A stretch of DNA of 64,000 nt from Petrosia ficiformis (lineage: Eukaryota; Porifera; Demospongiae; Haplosclerida; Petrosiidae). The number at the start of each line of letters is the position of its first letter. The stretch's first letter is position 1. Shown one piece after another: positions 54,520 through 64,000 of this stretch. The stretch covers positions 2,626,001 through 2,690,000 of the forward strand of contig OX345647.1 of NCBI GenBank assembly GCA_947044365.1, written 5' to 3'. Position numbers and translations under genes: made by a program. The notes under the pieces are model-generated. The model was given only the letters and a program-made list of their open reading frames with translations, did not search any database and was not told the origin of the DNA.

Positions 54520-54545
54520 AGCCCTATTTTCTCACATCCGGTCAC
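54520..54545 (-). repeat. Right terminal inverted repeat of the 10.5 kb transposon
   Basis: Reverse complement begins GTGACCGGATGTGAGAAAAT then AGGGCT. Followed at once by the tatatata...atttatg flank that continues the interrupted B block. Confidence 0.88.
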
Positions 54546-57500
54546 ATATATATAATTTATGTATTTATTTATGTATGTATTTTTGTGTTTATTGATCTGT
54601 GTTTCTGATACATTCATCCCCAAACCCTGCACACAATTGCATAAAACGTACACCCTAATTAGAAAACAGTGAAACGTAAGCACTAAACACTAAGCCCAAA
54701 ACCAAAAACCCTAAACACTGAATCCCAAATTTGAAGCTTTACCTAACTACCATCCGACCTACCTACCTACCTACCCGTCTTTTAACCTACCACGTTCTGG
54801 TTAATAACATATCATTTCCTTGTTAGTGGTTCTTAGGGGCTCACTAGCTAGAAACATATTCTCGTCTTGTGAGATAGAAAGAATGCATTGCACACTGATT
54901 TGAGACTGTTATTTTACTATTTGAATTGCTTCTTATTTCTGGAATGTTACTTTTAGCAGATGGACTTCTGCAAATATCATTTGTTGTTCATATTTTGTTT
55001 ACAATAATTTATTCCCCTCGATCATATATTAATTAATTATAATAATAAATCCACTCATTAACATGTTTAGTTTATTTTAAACTTCAGTTATTTAATTATG
55101 GTCCCTTTTATACGAAAGGATTTAATGTTCCTCCTGATGGTTTAAATCTCTCAAAATTTGGTGATTTAAAGACAAATACTCAGTAAGATTTGAATTTTGT
55201 GAATTAAAATTCCACACTCTACTGAGTTTCATATATGCAGTCATTATCGTAAAGTCACTATCAAACAGGATTAGTTTTCCGCAAGTTAGTTTCAAGGGAA
55301 ATTTTACATGAAGCATTCACTAGGTTAGTATTACTAATCATGTATTGTACACATTTCATATAATCACTGTACTTATAAATGAAATAGATTTCAGAGTGCT
55401 GTGAATTGTTTTGCAAATTATCTGTAGATCATGATAGGAATTCTCCTCTGTAAGTGAATGAAATTGCAATTTCCAAAATCTCACTCCTCCCCACATTCAT
55501 ATATATATTCAATCAATATGAACTCACTCTACCTAGTTCTTCCCCAAGTTATGTACTCCCATTCACTCCTCTAAATTCCTCCGCTCATGAGCTTAATCCA
55601 CCAGATGACTCCGTATGAAGACTCCTAGGTGACTCCTCCACCTAACTCCTATGTTATAGTGACTACTCCTCTTGACAAATGATTGTGAGTATTCATGACT
55701 CTTTATGACTTCTTGTGACTGTTGACGATTACTGCAATGTCCATTTTTCTACAGCTTTAACTTCAATTATATTTTCGAATTCTCATCCCTCTTCATTATA
55801 TCCTCCGGACTAATCATTTAGGCAAATCATAATGAAATCACTTCATGAGTACTTGCGACCCATTTCTAGTCACATTAATTTTTTGTTTGATATGATGAGT
55901 ATATGGATAAATTTATGTATGATATATCCTTGGTACTCCAACGCTCGTTTAATCATTCATTGATTACAATTATCAATGCACAATTCATTTGGTTTGTTCC
56001 ATTTCACCAGGTTACTTGTGTAGGTTTCATGAATCCAATCAACATAAAATGGAGTGATGTTGTAGTACGTGAGTTATTCCACCTTTCACATATAATTCAT
56101 TCTTTATTCAAATCATATCATCAATATGTGTATTTCATTCATCAATTGAGACTTAAAGGAGAGTTAGTACAGTGATCTTGTAGTGTATCAACGTCTTCTT
56201 TCTTGATTGTAGTAAAATTTCTTGATAGACTTGTAGTATACCAACGTCTTCTTTCTCGGCTATTGTATTAGTTCTTCATAGTTCTTGTTTCATGGTAGAT
56301 AGGAAAATATTCTTGTCTTGTAGTATTACACCATAAGATAATTTGTAAGACCGTTAGATTGCAATATTACTTATTTCATACTTCTCATAGGTACTACTAT
56401 TGTGAAGACGAAGTCAAGACATGCTGAGATTCATTCTTAAGAATTCCGCTGCCGAATGCTCGTAATGACTCAAACTACATGTCTCATGAATGTTCAGAAC
56501 GACTCTCACTCATTCAGTTCAAGTCTCAAGTGTCATCAATTATGTCTCACTAATTCGGTTGTCTACATTCATGGGAAGAGTGCAGGTTCCATGCTCCATT
56601 ATCGTCAAATCTGTAGTTTTCTATTTGAATTATCACTCTCATTGTTTGTGAAATCTCCAGTCCCTAAACGTGTGAAATCACAAGTCGTCTGTCGTGTCTT
56701 ATCTCCAGTCTCCAGTCTCCAGTCAACCTTGTCAATTTTCCAACCTACAGACATTTAGGTTCTGTAGACTACCGTTGCGAGTGTCACAAACACTCTATCC
56801 TGCATTCTTTATGTCAATTATGTAGACTCCAGTATTGAGTTTCTAAGTTAATATATCTGTTGTCGTCAAGAACCTTACTTGGTAAGCGTATGAGATTAAC
56901 TAGATTATGTAATCCTTTCCATCATTCATGTACTGATTACAATCGTAAATGCAGTATTTAATATGTTTACTATATCCCCAAGTTCGGTTTCATAGGAAGA
57001 GTCCATTCTTTCGATGAGGACTGATTTCATTGTGTACACAGTTTGAGGTATTTCTCATTGTCGTTGCATGTAATTTTACTCTGCAGTAGAGTTATATGTT
57101 TGGTGCCGTAAGTTACGTGTATATACCAATCCAAACCAATCCCATCATTTGTATATTCATTCATTCATTATAACAAATGTGCACTACTTCATGTATTTAG
57201 TGTTTTTCCAAAGTTAGGTTCTTAGGTCGAGGCAAGTTGTAGTGATGCGATGGTTCTTTGTTCTTTCACCTAGATGTCACTCCAGTTAAGTTGAATTATA
57301 CGTTGTTATCATTAGTTTTACTCAGTAGTCGTATAATTTTCAGTAGCCCATTCGACCGTTCATATACTCATTATAATTGTAAATGCAGTATTATATATGT
57401 TTATTCTTCTTTCAAGTTTCGTTTCATAGGAGTGATCTATTTCCTCAAGAAACAGTGATCTGTTTGTGTTCACAAACTGAGTTTAGCAATGATTTCTTTT

Positions 57501-59769
57501 CAAATGACAAGTTTAGTATCTCTCTTAAGACGTTTGTTATAAATACAAGGTAGTTATCTGGTTAGTGTGGTAAGTTTTGTATACCATCAAGCACTCTTCC
57601 ATGATTTGTATATTGATTCAATAATTATAAGTATAAATGCACTAGTTAATATGTTGAGTTTGCTTCCCAAGTTAGGTTATAGGTCGATGCCAGGTGTAGT
57701 GGACCGATTCTTATGCTTAGACTTCATTCAAGTTAAGTTGATTTATATATAGCTAGTTTTACTAGGTAGTCGTATAAGTTTATGTAGTCCATTCCACAAT
57801 TAATGTACTCAATATATCTGTAGATGCAGTATTATAAATGTTTATTTTTCCACAAAGTTTCATTTCATAGGAGTGATCCATTTCATCAAAGATGAGAGAA
57901 TCCTTATTGTTTCCATATCGAGAGTCTCTCCAACGTCGTTTCTTGTAAAAAGAAGTAGGTTATTCGGTTTGTGTCGTAAGTTTGGTATACTGTAAAGCAC
58001 TCTACCATCGTTTGTATATTCCTTCATTTATCACAATTATAAATGCGATGTATTTAGTTTTCTCCCAAGTCTAGTATCTTAGGAGAATGATCTCGTCTGT
58101 ACACAATTTCCAAGAAGATTCTCTATTGGTAAGTTAATCATTTTAGGTTTTTCATTCACATTTAAGATGTATATGTAGTTCTTCCCATGTGATATGTAGT
58201 TGTTAGTTCTTGGTAGTTCTTGTAGTTGTTAGTAATGCTTGGTATTTCTTGGTAGTTTTTGGTAGTTGTTGGTAGTTCTTGAAGTTCTTAGTAGTTCTGG
58301 TAGTTGTTGCTGCAGCTTCTGTAGTTGACAATATTATTTATGTCGTAGTAGTTCTTGTGATCTTGTAGTTCATTTATTTGTTGTAGTCCTTGGTAGTTCT
58401 TTGTAGCTCTTTGTAGCTCTTGCTGTTCTCGCACAGTTTATACTTACAAGAGGTTGATGTATTCTAGCTGTGGAGCAGAGTAGTTCTCATTCTCGAAATA
58501 CTTTTAATAATGAGTGAAGCTATATGTGTTCATAATATGAAATCTTTTAATTTTATCAACAGTAATTATCTATAGTTAATAAGTAATTAAATATTAATTT
58601 ATTGAGAGTTTAATTAATTATATCATTATTTAAATTGTTAATTAAACAGTGAAGTAATAAAATTAATTAGTTTATTACTGTTACTAGTTAATTAATTCCA
58701 CCAATAACTATTATTAATTAACTGAAAATGGTGGGTGTGTTCATTGTTCAGATGGACATTTTAAGATGAGAAATATTAGATAGTGATTGCTGATTGAGAA
58801 TTAAACCTGTGAGTTATCATTAAAATGTAACTCCATTTCCTCTTACTAGAATGTACTGGCTGTGTTGAAAATGAAATCCTTTCTACAATGTTTCTGAGTA
58901 CTTTCAACTGATACTAGTAATTTTACAAAGAATATGTCCAACATTCTCTTCCCATTCTGTAGATAGCTACTAAGGGTGACATTACACATTCAGAGTGGAA
59001 ATTGTATTCTATAGAGTGAGCTGTTGAATGTTATGTTAGTTAATATTTGTTCCACACTCCAGGTCCTCCGTAGAGGTCGGGTTAATTCTGATTGCGGTCA
59101 GTTCCAAGACATTCCTTGGTATGCTTTCTAATATTGATTAAAATATGAGTACAAGGAAGGGATTTGATAGAATATTATTTAGTACTGAAATATAGCACCT
59201 CAAGTATAGTGTTTTCATAGCAATTTCTCAGTAAGTTTCAAAACCTATGAATTTCCATCCCCCACTCTTCAGTCGTTCATCTATTATTATCACAAATGAC
59301 TATTAACTTGTTCAGTTTTGAACTAACATACGTATTTTAGTCTTTCCGCCCTTTCTTCTAAAGATTAACGTCGAAACGTTAGCTCAGTTAGTATTGGGAA
59401 TTACGTAATCCAGGTTTCACCTAAGTGCATATGAACTGTATAACATGTTTAGTTCATTACCAAAGTTAAATTTCTCAGTAATGTGAATGTTTCCACAAGT
59501 TAACTGTAGCTAATATTACGAGTTCTATTCAGTAAGTGAATAATATTATGTATTCCATTTGATTGCCCCTCCCTCATTCGTACGCATATTCATTCAATAT
59601 TAATGTAAATCCCTCTACATTATGTTTAGTTATTCCCAAAGTTAGGTTAATTGTTAATTATGTACTCCTACTGACCACTCCAGAATCCTCCACACACATG
59701 TGGATTCCACCAGACGACTCATCCAGAAGATATTGATTTGATGTAAAGCTGTTCAAATTGGTGAGGGTA

Positions 59770-59770
<1 letters not shown>
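54546..59770. repeat. A block, copy 3 (complete)
   Basis: Continues the B block interrupted at 44,086 and then repeats 34,360-39,540 with scattered substitutions and a few small indels, for example near 58,400-58,470. It has the same ~215-bp monomer pattern and decamer minisatellite. No gene recognised. Confidence 0.9.

Positions 59771-64000
<4,230 letters not shown>

Larger units (their letters stand above)
44087..54545 (-). mobile_element. 10.5 kb DNA transposon with TIRs, superfamily unassigned
   Basis: Ends: GTGACCCGATGTGAGAAAAT at 44,087 and the complement of GTGACCGGATGTGAGAAAAT at 54,545. The match continues through AGGGCT (25 of 26 bases) and then imperfectly (GTCGCAAA...). It is inserted in a TA tract at the end of a B block; the same site without insertion is at about 34,283-34,310, and the array resumes exactly after 54,545. 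Contents from the left: an unassigned plus-strand frame, the minus-strand transposase-like pseudogene (51,536-45,429) broken by a Gypsy element, and a minisatellite (51,972-54,370). The target duplication cannot be read because the flanks are TA repeats. Confidence 0.85.

Overview
This 64 kb window is AT-rich, intron-containing eukaryotic DNA. The one confident host gene is the C-terminal part of NCAPD3 (condensin II subunit D3), plus strand, about 400 to 23,742. It ends in an S/T-P-rich tail with a stop codon that overlaps an AATAAA signal. Fifteen exons with consistent phases give 649 codons plus stop; the N-terminal half lies left of the window. Gene content and repeat type fit an invertebrate animal. 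A sponge is my best guess, but the sequence does not prove it.

The NCAPD3 introns (1 to 23.7 kb) are full of decayed mobile DNA: several inverted-repeat (MITE or foldback) elements, one with a perfect 8-bp target duplication; a hAT/CGGBP1-like transposase remnant on the minus strand; a dead non-LTR retrotransposon interrupted by a foldback; and nested TIR elements near 19.7-23.3 kb. The palindromic motif ACATGTAC is scattered throughout.

From 24.9 kb to the right edge almost everything is repetitive. A GC-rich TGGCC minisatellite (24.9-25.4 kb) is followed by a 21-bp minisatellite (25.4-28.9 kb). A large tandem array follows, whose full period is about 9.8 kb. Each unit has a complex 'A' part (about 5.2 kb, partly built of degenerate ~215-bp monomers) and simple-repeat 'C' and 'B' parts (GATA/ATCT, CATC, CTAC, TCTG families). 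Copy 1 is shortened by two internal deletions, copy 2 is complete, and copy 3 runs off the window.

Between copies 2 and 3 sits a 10.5 kb DNA transposon (44,087-54,545) with 26-bp terminal inverted repeats, inserted in a TA tract whose empty counterpart survives in copy 1. It carries, on the minus strand, a broken multi-exon gene with DDE-transposase-like features that I cannot assign to a named superfamily, and a 2 kb minisatellite of 30/36-bp units. A young Gypsy LTR retrotransposon (46,133-50,427; 134-bp LTRs differing at one base; TSD ttccc) lies inside one of that gene's coding exons. The layering is therefore tandem array, then DNA transposon, then Gypsy element. I found no RNA genes and no CRISPR array. 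The long open frames in the right half are translations of simple repeats.
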